Made by a program: the position numbers and the translations under genes. A DNA stretch of 64,000 nucleotides from JAADJA01 sp963840975 (GTDB lineage Bacteria > Bacteroidota > Bacteroidia > Bacteroidales > JAADJA01), in the NCBI GenBank assembly GCA_963840975.1, contig CAWJBC010000021.1, forward strand, positions 372,001-436,000. Reading direction: 5' to 3'. The notes below the pieces were generated by a model. It saw only the letters and a list, made by a program, of their open reading frames with translations. It did not search any database and was not told the DNA's origin. Position 1 is the stretch's first letter. The number at the start of each line of letters is the position of its first letter. Of this stretch, positions 8,826 through 17,985 are shown in pieces.

Positions 8826-10241
8826 GTGAGTTTTAAAAAATCGTTGTTGAAAAATATCATTACGCTAGGGGGGTATAATTATAGCTCACAGATTGCTGTT
8901 TTTTTGTCTTCCATTGTCTTGTCCAGGTTATTGTTGCCTGAGGAATATGGTTTTGTGGCTTTAATAACTGTTTTCACAGGATTTGTAAGCATTTTTGCAG
9001 ACGCCGGACTTACTTTTGCCATCATTCGCAGCGATTACGGAAGAACATACCAAAGAGCGGTTACAAACCTTTCATTTTACATTGGTGTTGCACTTTTTCT
9101 GATCATGTTGTTATTAGCATATCCTATCAGCTATTTCTATGGCGACAGCCGGCTTATTTTACCGACAATGATCATGTCATCTGTCTTTATTATTGGTTCA
9201 TTTGTTATCGTTCCCGCTGCAATTCTGACAAAAAATCTGGACTTCGCTTATGTTGGGAAAGTCAGACTGATTTCTAACCTGATTGCCATTAGCCTGATGA
9301 TTTTGTTCGCTTTGCTTGGATTTTCATACTGGTCATTGATTATCCCTAATTTATTTCTTCAACTTTTACAATTTATATTTTTCGAATACAAAGTCAGGAT
9401 AGGATTTAAATTTTTAAAAATCGGCTACCCCATCGTTGCGTTTCGTAAGACAAAAAGCCTGATAAAAAACCTTAGTACTTATACATTGATCCACTATTGG
9501 TCAAGGAATGCAGATAACCTTATAATAGGAAAGTATTACAGCAGTTTTGAATTGGGCATATATAGCAGGGCTTATAAAATGCTTGAACTTGCCATAAGCC
9601 TAATTAGCGGCTTATTTGGAACGGTGCTTTATCCCAGTTTGAAAAAATTTCAATCGGAGGGAGGCGATATCAGAGAAGAGTACAGCAATATATTGGGAAT
9701 AATCAGTATAATAAATTTCCCGGTTGGGGCGGTTATGATATTAATACCCGATTTTTTCGTGAGGACGCTGTGGGGTGAAAACTGGATTCAGGTTGCTGAG
9801 TATCTCCCTTACTTTGGTATTCTGATCATATTTCAAACCCTGATATGGGTAACAGGTCAAATGTACCTTCTTCTCGAAAAAGAGAAGACACTGATGTACA
9901 TAGGGGTTGTATCCGCCATCATTCTTGTTTTGTCAATTATAGGAGGTGCATTTTTCTCCGTTAAGGCTATCGCAATTTCCTACACAGCAGGTTATATGCT
10001 TATAATCATACCGGTAAACCTCTATTTTGGATTTATGAAAACATTCGGTTACCCATTTTCGCATATTGTGAAATTCTGGTTGCCGAAACTGACAATTGGA
10101 ATCGCACTTCTTATCGCGTTGATATGGGGCAATATTTATTGGGTAGCCGGACTAATGCTTCTTTTTGCCATCCATCTGATTTACTTCCAAAGGCACGATT
10201 TGAAGAAAATACGGCAATTGACTCTTTCACGGTTTAGGTAA
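8826..10241 (+). CDS. Wzx-type oligosaccharide flippase (MOP superfamily)
   Basis: A 471-residue polytopic protein with about 12-14 hydrophobic segments. The N-terminal pattern SRLLLPEEYGFVALITVFTGF is typical of the lipopolysaccharide flippase family (RfbX/WzxC). Its role would be moving the undecaprenyl-diphosphate repeat across the inner membrane for polymerisation. The start is GTG at 8826, after a 193-base gap from wzc in which no other gene is visible. A Wzy polymerase, which should accompany it, is not in the window. Confidence 0.9.
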   Translation: MSFKKSLLKNIITLGGYNYSSQIAVFLSSIVLSRLLLPEEYGFVALITVFTGFVSIFADAGLTFAIIRSDYGRTYQRAVTNLSFYIGVALFLIMLLLAYPISYFYGDSRLILPTMIMSSVFIIGSFVIVPAAILTKNLDFAYVGKVRLISNLIAISLMILFALLGFSYWSLIIPNLFLQLLQFIFFEYKVRIGFKFLKIGYPIVAFRKTKSLIKNLSTYTLIHYWSRNADNLIIGKYYSSFELGIYSRAYKMLELAISLISGLFGTVLYPSLKKFQSEGGDIREEYSNILGIISIINFPVGAVMILIPDFFVRTLWGENWIQVAEYLPYFGILIIFQTLIWVTGQMYLLLEKEKTLMYIGVVSAIILVLSIIGGAFFSVKAIAISYTAGYMLIIIPVNLYFGFMKTFGYPFSHIVKFWLPKLTIGIALLIALIWGNIYWVAGLMLLFAIHLIYFQRHDLKKIRQLTLSRFR

Positions 10242-10524
10242 ACAATCAGAACATTTTTTTGCCCTGGTTTACTTTCGTTTCTTTTTTATTCGGTACATCA
10301 ATTTTTGTCCAATTGAAATTTCTCAATGCGGGTTATTTAATTGTTAGTAACTATTTCCGGTATGTTTAAAACACTCTCTTGCGTCAAACACCGCATTCCA
10401 ATTTGTGGACTACATTTGCCATTTTGGAAAAAATGGGGTTAATTCAAATAAATTGAATTATTGTTAATATTTTTTTATTTCCAGTAATATTAAACAAGAT
10501 AGAAGATAATTAGCCTGTTCATAA
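10242..10524. other. Gap between flippase and histidine kinase
   Basis: No coding region is visible here. A weak dyad follows the flippase stop (GTAAAC near 10240 and GTTTAC near 10270, too widely spaced for a good terminator), and the rest is AT-rich. The kinase promoter lies at its right end. Confidence 0.5.
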
Positions 10525-10555
10525 TTGTCCCGGAAAAATTATGGAATTATATTTG
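10525..10555 (+). promoter_or_regulatory. Candidate promoter of the hybrid histidine kinase
   Basis: TTG (10525-10527) and TATATTTG (10548-10555) are separated by exactly 20 bases and match the Bacteroidota -33/-7 consensus. Transcription would start near 10562, giving a leader of about 140 bases before the ATG. Confidence 0.5.
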
Positions 10556-10700
10556 ACAGTTGTTGCGCAATACAACCCTTTTTATATCCTTAATTAGAGG
10601 GGAATATTGACGGATATAAAAAAGATCAACAAAAACAAAGTGCTTTTACAGGAAGAACGTGGGTTAGTCAATTAACAAAAAAGAGGTAGATACTATCAAA

Positions 10701-12563
10701 ATGTCCATTCATCAGGATTCAATACTGAATGAGTTAAAACTCAGGATAAAGTTACTGGAACATCAGAATGAGCAACAAGCAGAGCAAATGGAGGATAAGT
10801 TGCTGCTGTGGCTGGTTACTGATACTGTGAGCCAGGCAGGTAATGTTGATGAGTTGTTGTATGGTTTGCTCGAACGTATCTGCATGATCCGGGGATTGAC
10901 TTATGCTGCATGTTGTTTGATTTCCGGTGAACAGGTTAAAATATTGAGCCAGTTTACACCCCATGAAGAAAGATATTCACATGACCTCCCGTTTAATTTG
11001 TCGCCCGAACTTATTGACCAGATTAAATCAGGGCCTATATTTGTAGATGGAAATAAGATGCAGGATGAAGGTTTCGTTTTATCGTCAACTTTCTTTTTCT
11101 CGCCTGAATCAATCGCCATTTTTCCTTTTCACAACCTTACAATTCCTTTTGGCGCCTTTGTGTTTTTTTATGATGAAAAAACGGAACAGGATATAGCCGG
11201 ATTCAGTATTGTAATCAGGCAGATCATCAATTTGGCATCTGAAAAACTCGATAAACTTACTTTACTTGAGGAACTCAAGAGCCTGAATGCCTCTTTCGAG
11301 AGCAAATTGTTTGAACGAACGAATGAATTGACAGAGAAAAACAACCACCTCCAGAAAGAGATAAAGACGCTGAAGCAGTCAATTAGCAGTATTGAAACTG
11401 CCGGGAGCAACGAAATAGTTGGTGCACATCCCGATGACTCTCTGTTGCAAAATATAGGACATGAGATCAGGACTCCGTTAAATGGTATTCTGGGTTTTGC
11501 AGAAATGATGCGTAAACCCGATGTTGATTCTGAGGAAAGGGAAAAATTTATTAATATCATTAAAATTTGTGGAAAGTCCATTCTCAGGATCATTGATGAT
11601 GTGATCAATATATCGAATATTGATTCCAACCAGGTGATCATTGTTAAGGAAGAATTTCAGCTTGGAAAATTCATGACCGATCTGTATGATTATTATAAAA
11701 ATGATGAATTGTACAGGGAAAAGGAAAATGTTGAAATCAACCTGACGATGAACCTCGAAGGAAATACATTGGTAAATGCCGACCGCAAAAGAGTTTGGCA
11801 GGTATTGATGCACCTGGTAGGGAATGCACTGAAATACACCGATCATGGTTTTGTGGAAATTGGATGTAAAATTCCGGATACCGGCACACCCAGGAAAGGA
11901 CAGCAGGATTTATTATTTTTTGTAAGGGATACAGGTGTCGGTATTGAAAAAAACAGGCATGATTTAATTTTTGAAAGGTTCTATAAGATTGAGCATGAGA
12001 TTTCAAGGCTTTATGGCGGAACCGGACTCGGCTTATCTATTGCCCGCGATCTTGCAGAAATGATGGATGGTAAAATCTGGTTCGATTCGGAGCCAGGAGT
12101 GGGTTCACAGTTTTATTTTCTCCTTCCCGGATCAGTGCAGGCACTTGATGGGAAAGATAAGCCATTAAGCTCGAAAGAATTAAAAGCAAAATATAGTTGG
12201 GCAGGTAAACGTGCGCTTGTTGTTGAAGACGATGAAATGAGTTTTGTTTATTTAAAGGAGGTGCTTAAATCAACTCAGATCGAAATAATACATGCGAAAA
12301 ACGGCAGGCTCGCAGTTGAACTATTTGAAGCCAATCCTGATATAGCTCTGGTGCTGATGGATATTAAGCTGCCTGAAATGGATGGCTACGAAGCAACCGT
12401 TAAGATCAAACAAATCAGACCGGATATTCCTGTTATTGCTCAAACGGCTTATGCAATGGCCGATGATCAGCAAAAAATTCTGCAGGCAGGTTGCGATGAA
12501 TACATCAGCAAACCGATCAATCGCCGGAAACTGTTGCAAACCATTGATGCTTTGCTGTCCTAA
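10701..12563 (+). CDS. Soluble hybrid sensor histidine kinase/response regulator
   Basis: A 620-residue cytoplasmic protein with no signal peptide or membrane helix. An N-terminal coiled coil (1-35) is followed by a GAF-like sensory region (about 40-195) and a second coiled coil (195-235). The HisKA domain carries GHEIRTPLNG with the phosphorylated His254. The HATPase has an N box (HLVGNALKYTDHG) and G boxes (DTGVGI, GGTGLGLS). A C-terminal receiver (about 500-618) has acidic DD in VVEDDE, phosphoacceptor Asp554 in MDIKLPEMDG, and Lys in ISKPI. No output domain is fused, so the phosphate probably passes to another protein. It follows the polysaccharide genes under its own candidate promoter; a regulatory link to them is inference. 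Confidence 0.93.
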   Translation: MSIHQDSILNELKLRIKLLEHQNEQQAEQMEDKLLLWLVTDTVSQAGNVDELLYGLLERICMIRGLTYAACCLISGEQVKILSQFTPHEERYSHDLPFNLSPELIDQIKSGPIFVDGNKMQDEGFVLSSTFFFSPESIAIFPFHNLTIPFGAFVFFYDEKTEQDIAGFSIVIRQIINLASEKLDKLTLLEELKSLNASFESKLFERTNELTEKNNHLQKEIKTLKQSISSIETAGSNEIVGAHPDDSLLQNIGHEIRTPLNGILGFAEMMRKPDVDSEEREKFINIIKICGKSILRIIDDVINISNIDSNQVIIVKEEFQLGKFMTDLYDYYKNDELYREKENVEINLTMNLEGNTLVNADRKRVWQVLMHLVGNALKYTDHGFVEIGCKIPDTGTPRKGQQDLLFFVRDTGVGIEKNRHDLIFERFYKIEHEISRLYGGTGLGLSIARDLAEMMDGKIWFDSEPGVGSQFYFLLPGSVQALDGKDKPLSSKELKAKYSWAGKRALVVEDDEMSFVYLKEVLKSTQIEIIHAKNGRLAVELFEANPDIALVLMDIKLPEMDGYEATVKIKQIRPDIPVIAQTAYAMADDQQKILQAGCDEYISKPINRRKLLQTIDALLS

Positions 12564-13111
12564 AAGAAGACGGAATCCTCTTCATCTTCATCCGGCATCA
12601 GTTCATTCATGATAAGGTAGTGTATGGTTTTATGTGCATTCACCAGCGAATATCCCCATCTTTTTTCAAAAGAATCCCTGACTTCAAAAACTGCATTTTC
12701 TTTTGCATCCAAAGAGTTTTTTTGATATAGGGTTATGAAATCCTTGAGTTCCTGGTAAATATCTGAAAGGCATTCGGCAAGGCTTCCTTTTACAGGATCG
12801 GTGATGGAGGCTGATGGATCCAAAAACCAAAAGGTATCGTCGCCGACAAATTTTTGACGAAGCTGATTAAAAAGGAATTCCCATTCTTCCTGTGTGAAAA
12901 ACCTTTCGTTTGCGTCCGGATTTTGCACTTCCAATTCAGGGATGAGAGATGCTTTCAGGTAAAGAAGCGGAATAATTTTCTGAAGATAATTCAATAGCCA
13001 TTTTTTTTTGGTTGCTTCCACCTTTCCCAATGTCAGGCAATAATCGTTGGCTACCGTAATAAATTCAAGTACATTTTTGGAATAAACAGGATGTTCTGAA
13101 ATATCATTCAT
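12560..13111 (-). CDS. DUF5063 family protein
   Basis: A 183-residue, mostly alpha-helical, acidic protein matching my memory of the DUF5063 family, which is widespread in Bacteroidota and has no assigned function. Recognisable segments are NVLEFITVANDYC near the start, LLYLKASLIPEL in the middle and WGYSLVNAHKTIHYLI near the end. No signal peptide or membrane segment is seen. It converges on the kinase gene with a 4-base overlap of the two stop regions. It probably acts in the cytosol. Confidence 0.8.
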   Translation of the reverse strand: MNDISEHPVYSKNVLEFITVANDYCLTLGKVEATKKKWLLNYLQKIIPLLYLKASLIPELEVQNPDANERFFTQEEWEFLFNQLRQKFVGDDTFWFLDPSASITDPVKGSLAECLSDIYQELKDFITLYQKNSLDAKENAVFEVRDSFEKRWGYSLVNAHKTIHYLIMNELMPDEDEEDSVFF

Positions 13112-13224
13112 TAATTAAAATTTAAAGAAATGTTTATTAATGCAAAAATCGTAATTTTGCGGTTTCAATTGATCACTAATCGTTTTTAATTTCCCTATAA
13201 GTTAAGCATATCGCTTTATAACGC

Positions 13225-13677
13225 ATGAATACAACATTGATCAGGAAGCAACTGTATGATAGGTGCATTGAAATGCACATGGAAAAAATAAGACATCTTG
13301 AAGCAGCTATGGATGAGGCTGAAAAGACTGCTCATGAGTACGATGAACCCAGCGATGATTCGGATACGCATAAGATTGATATGATCAACAGCAGGGATAT
13401 GTATGCCAAACAGCTTAAAATGGAAATGGATTTACTTGAGACATTAAATAAAGTTGATATTAATCAGGACCACAACCGGGTTGAATTTGGCAGTGTTGTA
13501 ATAACAGAATTGCAGAAAGTGTTTGTATCCATTGGCATTGGAAAGATTCAGGTGGAAAATGATACCTATTATGCCATATCACTCCAGGTTCCTTTTTACC
13601 AGGCAATGAAGGGGTTAAAAAAGGGTGACACTTTCGATTTCAGAGGTCAGAGATTAAAAATTCTGGATGTTTTTTAA
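13225..13677 (+). CDS. GreA/GreB-like protein
   Basis: A 150-residue protein. Residues 1-80 form a charged helical hairpin like the N-terminal coiled coil of Gre factors. Residues 88-150 (FGSVVITELQKVFVSIGIGK to LKILDVF) look like the FKBP-like Gre C-terminal domain, shared with Rnk. It is shorter than true GreA in Bacteroidota (about 157 residues) and lacks the familiar GreA C-terminal sequences, so it is probably a paralogue that binds the RNA polymerase secondary channel. Family members are often misannotated as 3-oxoacyl-ACP synthase. Confidence 0.7.
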   Translation: MNTTLIRKQLYDRCIEMHMEKIRHLEAAMDEAEKTAHEYDEPSDDSDTHKIDMINSRDMYAKQLKMEMDLLETLNKVDINQDHNRVEFGSVVITELQKVFVSIGIGKIQVENDTYYAISLQVPFYQAMKGLKKGDTFDFRGQRLKILDVF

Positions 13678-13708
13678 ATCAGGAAGTATCATCAACCTGA
13701 TGTTAATT

Positions 13709-14434
13709 CTAATTTTCACTTATAAACTTTGATTTTGCAGCCGCACAGATTGGGCAAACCCAGTCTTCGGGGAGTTCAGAAAATGGCGTTCCCGGCGGTA
13801 TACCCTGCGTATCATCGCCAAGGGAAGGATCGTAAATATAGCTGCATTCGGTACAAACGAAATTTGCCCCAAGTCCAGGCTTATCTTTTTCCTGTTTTTG
13901 CACCTCTTTTTCCACCTGAAGTTTTGTTTTATCAATGAAGGTGGGTGCTCTTTCAGGAGCCATCAATTTTAATTCGCTTCTGAAAAAATCATAAGTAAGC
14001 GGTTCCTTTTCGCTTTCCAGAAGTTTATTTTCTACCACCTTACCGATGAATAGGTAGTGGGTTCCCACATCAAATTTATCAACAACCTCACACTCGAAAT
14101 AGGCAATCGAATGGGTAAGGATAATTGGCGAACCCGTTACCCCGTAAGTATATTTTACGCGTTCAAATTTTTTGTCTTCATTTCCAGTTTGATAGCCGAA
14201 CAATCCTACTAATCCCGCATCCGTTTCCTTATCAAGAACTGAAACCGAAAACACTCCGCTTGATTCGATGATTTTTGCGCTGATGTTGCTCTTGTGACAA
14301 CTGATCGCTATTTGCGGGGGTTCGGCTGTTACCTGAAAAACAGTATTGGCGATATAACCACACAATTCCTCTCCCGATTTTGATGAAACCAGGTAGATGC
14401 CATACGTCATTTTGAAAAATGCCTCAAGGTTCAT
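13709..14434 (-). CDS. Flavin reductase-rubredoxin fusion (Hrb-like)
   Basis: A 241-residue protein. Residues 1-160 form an FMN-binding flavin reductase domain of the DIM6/NTAB type (GEELCGYIANTVFQVTAEPP, SGVFSVSVL, FEC..DKFDVGTHYLFIGKV). Residues about 190-237 form a rubredoxin with CTEC and CPIC iron ligands. This architecture is that of high-molecular-weight rubredoxin of acetogens, which passes electrons from NAD(P)H to flavodiiron proteins for removing nitric oxide or oxygen. No flavodiiron gene lies in the window. It is convergent with the GreA-like gene across 31 bases. The role in oxidative or nitrosative protection is inferred from the family. Confidence 0.9.
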   Translation of the reverse strand: MNLEAFFKMTYGIYLVSSKSGEELCGYIANTVFQVTAEPPQIAISCHKSNISAKIIESSGVFSVSVLDKETDAGLVGLFGYQTGNEDKKFERVKYTYGVTGSPIILTHSIAYFECEVVDKFDVGTHYLFIGKVVENKLLESEKEPLTYDFFRSELKLMAPERAPTFIDKTKLQVEKEVQKQEKDKPGLGANFVCTECSYIYDPSLGDDTQGIPPGTPFSELPEDWVCPICAAAKSKFISEN

Positions 14435-14611
14435 TTTAAGTCTATATCAATTTTTTTCAAACGTAATAAATAATAGAAAGCATTAGTACAAATTTTATGG
14501 AGAATGGTTCACCCGAAAACAATATTAGACTGTGATATTTATAACCCGATCCCTATTTGGATGATTTTTGACTTGAACGCTTTATGACAGCTCGTGAATT
14601 ATACGCATCGT

Positions 14612-15691
14612 TTAACCGATCGGTTTTATTCTCTTTTCGATATATTTTGAATTTATTATACGCACAGTTCCCATATAATCCATTTTAAATTCCAGCAAGT
14701 CGCCAACCTTGTATTTCTTTTTATTCTCGCCCAAATCAATCACAAGCATGTCGGAACTTGCACCAACAAAACTAATATTTTTATCAACAGGGTCAATATG
14801 CTTTTGTTCTACGTCAAGCAAACCCAGATCAATTATTGCCCTGTAGGATGTTTTTCCAAATGAATTCTCTTCAATTTCGAAAGAGTGTCCGGTAACGTTT
14901 GTACCTAACTCACCAATCGGATTGACAGGTTTTTCATTTAATTCGATAATTTCGGCATACAGCCGGAAAACATCCGGATTCATCTGTTCCATCGGGGCAT
15001 CGTTATAAACATCCGTTCCCAAAAATAATGTTTCTCCCACCCTGAAATGATTAATTCCTTTTGGTAAAAGGTTCTGAAAAATCAGAGGAATGGTTACTGA
15101 AGAACCGCCTGAAATATAAAGAATCCGTTTGTTAAACTTGGCCTCAATAAGTTGTTTGTACAAGCTGAGCTGAATGAGTTTATCATGGTTCGGGAGAACG
15201 CCGTATAAACATGACAAATTTGTGCCAATACCTATTACTTCAATGTTTTTAAATTGAAAGACCTTTGCATAGAACTGAACAAAATTTTCGCCCATAACGC
15301 CTTCTCTGAGATCTCCCAGTTCAATCATAATAATGATTTTGTGAGTTTTATTTTGCTTTTGGGCTTCTATTGACAGTAATTGAATGGTTTTGATCTCCGT
15401 ATTCAAGCTAATATCTGCGTATTTCACCACACTTCTGATAATGCGATGCGCCGGAGGTTTGATGTAAATTGTTTCAATATCTGGATTTATAGATTTTACC
15501 ATTTTCAGGTTCGAAATTCGCGAATCGCTGACTTGGGAAATTTCAAGTTTCAATAATTCTGTCAAATAGCTTTTGTTTCCGCACAGTAATTTTGAAACCA
15601 CAGACCACCGGATGTCGTTCTTTTTGAACAGATCATTGAGATACTCAAAGTTTGATTTTAATTTGTCGGTATGTAGGGTAACGAATGCCAT
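14612..15691 (-). CDS. PLP-dependent alanine/ornithine racemase-fold protein
   Basis: A 359-residue protein of the alanine racemase N-terminal (fold type III) superfamily. SVVSKLLCGN near the start carries the likely PLP lysine Lys34. NLSCLYGVLPN, YISGGSSVTIPL and FRVGETLFLG follow, and a beta domain ends the chain. The pattern resembles ornithine racemase and YhfX-type proteins rather than Alr. It is the last gene of a four-gene leftward operon, starting 5 bases after the stop of the Alr-type gene. Substrate is unknown; ornithine, lysine or another basic amino acid is possible by family. Confidence 0.82.
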   Translation of the reverse strand: MAFVTLHTDKLKSNFEYLNDLFKKNDIRWSVVSKLLCGNKSYLTELLKLEISQVSDSRISNLKMVKSINPDIETIYIKPPAHRIIRSVVKYADISLNTEIKTIQLLSIEAQKQNKTHKIIIMIELGDLREGVMGENFVQFYAKVFQFKNIEVIGIGTNLSCLYGVLPNHDKLIQLSLYKQLIEAKFNKRILYISGGSSVTIPLIFQNLLPKGINHFRVGETLFLGTDVYNDAPMEQMNPDVFRLYAEIIELNEKPVNPIGELGTNVTGHSFEIEENSFGKTSYRAIIDLGLLDVEQKHIDPVDKNISFVGASSDMLVIDLGENKKKYKVGDLLEFKMDYMGTVRIINSKYIEKRIKPIG

Positions 15692-15696
15692 TGTTT

Positions 15697-16851
15697 TTAT
15701 TTTTTGATTATTTTTCGTTTGATGCTTGCCGGCAGATGAGTCAATACTTCATAATTCAGACGGTCGCTAATATCACTAAAGGCACTTACTTTAATTTCCA
15801 GATCACCTTGTTTCCCAATAATTACAACTTCATCTCCAATGTCTGCTTCCGGCAGATTGGAAATATCTGCAATTATCATATTCATATTCACCAGGCCAAT
15901 CACTCCGCATCTTTGACCACGAATAAGCACCCGTCCTTTGTTGCTGAGCGAACGGCTGTACCCGCTCGAATAGCCTACCGGGATTAGAGCGGTTTTTATG
16001 TCAGTTTGTGCCAGATAGGAAATTCCATAGCTGACAAATTCCCCTGATTTAATTTCTTTAATTGACATGATCTGACTTTTCCAGCCCAAAATTCTGTTGA
16101 GGGGATCGGCTTTGTTCGCCTTGTTGTTAATATAATGGATAAAAGTTTCGGTGCTCGACCAAAAACCATATAGCATGATACCAATCCTTACCAAATCCAT
16201 TCTGCTTTTAGGATAAACAAATGCTGCCGCAGAATTGGCTACATGCTTGTATTTTGGTTTAATATTGTTTTTCTCCAATAGTAAAAGCATTTTATTATAC
16301 TTTTTCAATTGATTCTGAATTCTAAAATGATTTGAAATGCTTTCGGGTCCGGCAAGGTGAGTGCAAAATCCTACAACATCAATAAAATCCGTGTTATCAT
16401 TTATCAGCGAAATCACCTCATTTAATCCACCGGTGTTTAACCCCGACCGGTTCATGCCTGTTTCTGCTTCAAGATGAACTTTTGCTGGGATATTCAAATC
16501 CTTGGCCCATTGGAGCGCAACGCGCAAACGCTCAAGGTTGAAAACAAAAAACTCAAATCCCTTTACAATTGCATCCTGCATGTCTTCGTCCGAAATCCAC
16601 CCCATGATCATAATGGTCTTTGGCTGTGATAGGCTGTTCAAAACCCTTACGGCTTCGCTAAAATAAAAAACTGAAAAATGGTCAATCCCATGTTTTTCAA
16701 AAAGGGGAACTATTTGTTCAATTCCATGACCATACGCATTGGCTTTTACTACAGCGGATATTTTAACATTTTTACCGAGTTTTTTCTGCAAAAAAGCAAT
16801 GTTGTTTTGAACTGATTTCTCATTCAGGGTAATAATGGAACTTGCATTCAT
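15697..16851 (-). CDS. Alanine racemase-type enzyme (Alr family, altered active-site loop)
   Basis: A 384-residue PLP enzyme of Alr length. The N-terminal barrel has ISAVVKANAYGHG with PLP Lys36, and the second domain has FVSYGISYLAQ with the expected catalytic Tyr, so a racemase is likely. Three Alr hallmarks are altered. GYADGY reads GYSSGY, DTGM reads AETGM, and the GRVCMD stretch reads GLVNMN, so the usual Arg, Cys and Asp are missing. The Met-Asn pairing recalls broad-specificity racemases (from memory). It is clustered with an amidohydrolase and a symporter, not with cell-wall genes, so a substrate other than alanine is plausible. The stop is 3 bases past the ATG of no other gene; it follows the M20 gene by 3 bases. 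Confidence 0.88.
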   Translation of the reverse strand: MNASSIITLNEKSVQNNIAFLQKKLGKNVKISAVVKANAYGHGIEQIVPLFEKHGIDHFSVFYFSEAVRVLNSLSQPKTIMIMGWISDEDMQDAIVKGFEFFVFNLERLRVALQWAKDLNIPAKVHLEAETGMNRSGLNTGGLNEVISLINDNTDFIDVVGFCTHLAGPESISNHFRIQNQLKKYNKMLLLLEKNNIKPKYKHVANSAAAFVYPKSRMDLVRIGIMLYGFWSSTETFIHYINNKANKADPLNRILGWKSQIMSIKEIKSGEFVSYGISYLAQTDIKTALIPVGYSSGYSRSLSNKGRVLIRGQRCGVIGLVNMNMIIADISNLPEADIGDEVVIIGKQGDLEIKVSAFSDISDRLNYEVLTHLPASIKRKIIKK

Positions 16852-16854
16852 TGT

Positions 16855-17985
16855 TTAAGAATTTACTTTTTGGTAGATCTTATAAAATAGGTTTATCCCT
16901 GATTCAATTATTTCATCCGGAAAATCATAATCGGCATGATGCAATCGGGCATGATTGATACCGGCACCCAATCCAAATAAGCAGCCCTTGTATTGTTGCG
17001 TAAAATAAGCAAAATCCTCCGACCATTTAAAAGGATATTCAAGGTGTTCGATATCAAGTTTATTTTCAATTGCCGATTGCTCGCTTAGATTTATAAATTC
17101 ATTATCATTAACCAATGCCGGGAATACTTCTTCGTATGAGATTTCACATTTCAAATTTTCTGCATTCGCAATATCATAGATTATCTTTTCAGATTTTCGG
17201 GTAAGTAATTCCATGTCCTCATTTTCAAATGAACGCAATGTAATCAATATTTCGGCATAGCCTGGCGTGGTTCCAAAAGATATTTCTCCCAATCGAATAT
17301 GAATAATCGTTAGTAAAGTCATGTCTTTAAACAGTTTTTTTCCTTCGACCAACATGTTCAGGTCACGGATGATAGCTGAAATGGCATTTGCCGGACTTAT
17401 CCCGTTCTCGGGTTCAGCAGCATGAGATGTTTTACCATAAAGTTTAACAGTCATTCCTTTGGACGCAGCAGCAAAAGTCCCTCTGCGCAATAGAACTGTG
17501 TTAATCTCCGCACCCGGAATATTGTGGAGTGCAAAAATGTAATCCGGTTCAATTTTTTTAAACTCAGGATCATTAATCACATATAAAGCTCCCTGTTCAA
17601 CTTCTTCTGCCGGTTGAAAAAGCAAAACGACTTTGCCTTTTTCAGGTCTGTTCATCGCTATTTTTTGAGCAAGACCGGCAATTATAGCCATGTGTCCATC
17701 ATGCCCGCAGGCGTGGGCTATGCCAGGATTTTTGGAGCAATACGCCCTGCCAGAGCTTTCAGTTACGGGTAAAGCATCCAGTTCAGCCCTGAACATCAAC
17801 GTTTTCCCTGGCTTTTTTCCTTTAAAAACAAAGGCTTTACCTGTAGTACTCAAACTGATTACTTCATCAGGTGTAAATGATTTCATGAATTCGGCAATCT
17901 TTGCCGAAGTATAATATTCCTTGTTGGATATTTCAGGATGCTGGTGAAGTTCATGTCGCAGCACAATTATCTTTTCAATTGACAT
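16855..17985 (-). CDS. M20 family amidohydrolase/deacylase
   Basis: A 376-residue zinc hydrolase of the M20D group (hippurate hydrolase, IAA-amino acid hydrolase, N-acetyl-diaminopimelate deacetylase). It begins RHELHQHPEISNKE. Metal-binding motifs are HACGHDGHMA (Cys and His), QPAEEVEQGA (Glu pair) and ALHNIPG (His), and a dimerisation domain runs from about 175 to 290. The predicted reaction is removal of an acyl group from an N-acyl amino acid. The gene abuts the symporter stop with no spacer and precedes the Alr-type gene by 3 bases, so transport, deacylation and racemisation are probably made together. The acyl donor is unknown. Confidence 0.9.
   Translation of the reverse strand: MSIEKIIVLRHELHQHPEISNKEYYTSAKIAEFMKSFTPDEVISLSTTGKAFVFKGKKPGKTLMFRAELDALPVTESSGRAYCSKNPGIAHACGHDGHMAIIAGLAQKIAMNRPEKGKVVLLFQPAEEVEQGALYVINDPEFKKIEPDYIFALHNIPGAEINTVLLRRGTFAAASKGMTVKLYGKTSHAAEPENGISPANAISAIIRDLNMLVEGKKLFKDMTLLTIIHIRLGEISFGTTPGYAEILITLRSFENEDMELLTRKSEKIIYDIANAENLKCEISYEEVFPALVNDNEFINLSEQSAIENKLDIEHLEYPFKWSEDFAYFTQQYKGCLFGLGAGINHARLHHADYDFPDEIIESGINLFYKIYQKVNS

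Noticed and set aside
11168..11641. Leftward open frame of 157 codons inside the histidine kinase gene
   Set aside because: It is antisense to the well-supported HisKA and coiled-coil region and has skewed composition, so it is a shadow frame.
13678..13708. Terminator between the convergent GreA-like and rubredoxin genes
   Set aside because: ATCAGG and CCTGAT can pair, but the stem is 6 bp with a 12-base loop and no good T run on either strand.
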